DNA of 64,000 nt, taken from assembly GCA_963831235.1 (NCBI GenBank), contig CAWHPS010000035.1, positions 186,001 to 250,000 on the forward strand. The letters are read 5' to 3'. Shown here in pieces: positions 62,653 through 64,000 of this stretch (position 1 is its first letter; every line of letters begins with the position of its first letter). This stretch comes from CAWHPS01 sp963831235 (GTDB lineage: Bacteria; Fibrobacterota; OXYB2-FULL-49-7; JAEUSG01). The position numbers and the translations under genes were made by a program. The notes under the pieces were generated by a model that was not told the DNA's origin, searched no databases, and worked only from the letters and a program-made list of their open reading frames with translations.

Positions 62653-63999
62653 TTAAAACGGAAGAAGGGAATCTGAAGGGTTTTTTCCTCTTTTCCCGCC
62701 TGGATAATCAGGATCCATGTTTTTCATAAGTTTTTCGATTTCACGAAGTGCTTTTATTGCATCACCATTGTACCTTTTCATCATTTCGTTCATTAAATCC
62801 TTGTAAGCTTCAAAGGCAGGGCCATCAAAGTCGTCTTCATTAAAAATATCGTTAAAAGAGTCATCGTCATCAAATGGCAATGGAGGCGGTCCTATTGGCT
62901 TTTCTTTTTCACGTTCCAAATCCTGAAGTATTGGCACAACCAGCGAAAGAGTTTCCTGGTCATGCCGTTTTTGAGCAATTGTCTGAATATTTTTCAATTG
63001 AAGAACCGGTTCATCTGTCATGCTTTTGCCGAAAAAGCTGGGCTTACTATTATCACCAAAATCAAGTTTCCACTGAAAATAAAGGAAAAGGGAATCCTCT
63101 TTGTCAAAAAGCAGCGCCTGTTTAATGGTTTGCCTTGCCAGTTTATCCATGTGTTTTGCAAGCGCGAATATTATGATATTCCTGCCATAAGTACGGGAAA
63201 ATCCATTTGCCAGCGATTTCATGGCATATTCTGAGCACTTTTCAGCTTCCTGCTGCAACCATGTAATTTTTTGAATTTTTGTGATGTATTGGAATACTTC
63301 AATTAATCTTGCAGCAGTCGAACAATTGCCAGGAAGTTTAAACGCATCAGCAACACGGTTTGAAATATTGTCAAATTCCCTGCCTGCACCGCCGTAGGCT
63401 TTGTAAATAAGCATGGTAAAATACATTGCAACCATTGGTTCTTCTGATTCTGCAATAGCTTTTTCAAGAATTTGAAGACCTTCGGTTGTTTCATTGTCTA
63501 AAAAACATAATATTGCAAACCTCAGTAGAACATAGGGCCTCCCAAGTGTAAAGTCTTTGCTTTTATCAATTGTATTCTCCAAAGCAAGATTTAGCTTTTC
63601 TCGCCACTGTTTACTGTCCGAACGTGACAGGCTTTGTCGCGCTGCATCAATAAAAGCACAAGATAGAGATGTTCTAATATCCATGTCAAGTGGATCAATG
63701 GTTTTGAGTTTCTCAAGGATTTTTATATATTTCTGAGGGGATTTTAGCTTTGCAGCATTGTTTGCGGCAAGAAGCAATATCGCTTTGTTATCCGGAAACC
63801 TGGTTTCAAGTTCCTTAAGAAGAGAGTTTGCTTCCCGTTTTTGCCTAGTCATTCTATAAAGGTTCAGCAATGCAAAAGCCGCATTGCAGTCTTCTTTGTC
63901 AAGCTCAATGCATTTTTTAAGGCAACGTATGGCATAATCAAGGTTCCGTACAATAGAACGGCTTTTGCCATACATGCCGAACATTCCATCATTGTTCAT
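62653..63999 (-). CDS. TPR-repeat protein heading the chaperone locus (5' end at window edge)
   Basis: The 448-aa reading contains several TPR-like repeats (LDYAIRCLKKCIELDKEDCNAAFALLNLYR, NNAAKLKSPQKYIKILEKLKTIDP and others) and ends with an acidic segment (DDDDSFNDIFNEDD) and a Gly/Lys tail. The ATG used lies one base from the right edge, so the gene may continue upstream. It runs 14 nt ahead of the J-like gene in one operon and could recruit clients. Confidence 0.8.
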   Translation of the reverse strand: MNNDGMFGMYGKSRSIVRNLDYAIRCLKKCIELDKEDCNAAFALLNLYRMTRQKREANSLLKELETRFPDNKAILLLAANNAAKLKSPQKYIKILEKLKTIDPLDMDIRTSLSCAFIDAARQSLSRSDSKQWREKLNLALENTIDKSKDFTLGRPYVLLRFAILCFLDNETTEGLQILEKAIAESEEPMVAMYFTMLIYKAYGGAGREFDNISNRVADAFKLPGNCSTAARLIEVFQYITKIQKITWLQQEAEKCSEYAMKSLANGFSRTYGRNIIIFALAKHMDKLARQTIKQALLFDKEDSLFLYFQWKLDFGDNSKPSFFGKSMTDEPVLQLKNIQTIAQKRHDQETLSLVVPILQDLEREKEKPIGPPPLPFDDDDSFNDIFNEDDFDGPAFEAYKDLMNEMMKRYNGDAIKALREIEKLMKNMDPDYPGGKRGKNPSDSLLPF

Positions 64000-64000
64000 T

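Overview
The window is AT-rich bacterial DNA. I read it as a Gram-negative bacterium, probably in or near the Fibrobacterota/Chitinispirillia. This is an inference from gene content: a TIGR02147-type regulator (a family first described in Fibrobacter) overlapping a gene for a surface lipoprotein, a C25 (gingipain-like) protease with a type IX secretion (T9SS) C-terminal domain, Mla-type lipid transport, a flagellar-rod-like protein and many short lipoproteins with carboxypeptidase-regulatory folds. No rRNA, complete tRNA or CRISPR array was found.

Layout. (1) 1-8189 looks like the right part of an integrated element. It holds a hybrid PAS histidine kinase (cut by the window edge), small unknown genes, a catalytic-domain-only tyrosine integrase, a DUF932 phage/plasmid protein, an unknown gene and a serine recombinase with a degenerate active site. 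It ends at 8149-8189 in the 3' half of a CAU-anticodon tRNA, followed at once by a terminator, as expected for an attR. (2) 8190-25294 is an insertion-sequence-rich region. One complete 2497-bp IS has 5-bp target repeats. Two copies of a 2568-bp two-gene IS4-like element each have their own target repeats, and the second copy was itself invaded by a complete ISL3-family element with 8-bp target repeats. Between the two large copies lie a DNA-binding response regulator, a broken DUF2934 gene, a small HTH regulator with three 11-bp-spaced upstream repeats, and a secreted trio (lipoprotein, C25 protease with T9SS tail, GH5-like glycosidase). (3) 25341-34999 is core genome: scpA-scpB-mutS, serA, rlmI-like, an acyltransferase-like membrane protein, a zinc-binding protein and a Gfo/Idh/MocA dehydrogenase. 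(4) 35179-43189 encodes an HTH-EIIA regulator and a membrane complex of the hydrogenase-4 type (hyfB-C-E-F-G and a fused H-I). The large subunit lacks the NiFe-binding cysteines, so this is an energy-converting hydrogenase-related (Ehr) complex rather than a hydrogenase; its hyfB is split by a frameshift. (5) 43223-53666 holds a rod-like flagellar protein, envelope and lipoprotein genes, a TIGR02147 regulator, a transglutaminase-like secreted protein and a CHASE2-adenylate/guanylate cyclase. (6) 53762-58244 is an Mla-like lipid transport operon preceded by a HEAT-STAS protein that may play the MlaB role. (7) 58720-63999 ends with a specialised chaperone locus on the minus strand: TPR protein, J-like protein without HPD, GrpE-like protein, Hsp70 and a zinc-ribbon protein.

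Two non-coding repeat families stand out. One is a set of GC-rich hairpins with a conserved 8-nt loop (CSTCNSTG) in two clusters about 24 kb apart (20891-21018 and 45316-45460). The other is a CCCCTTCCC/GGGAAGGGG hairpin repeat at 19490 and 49308.
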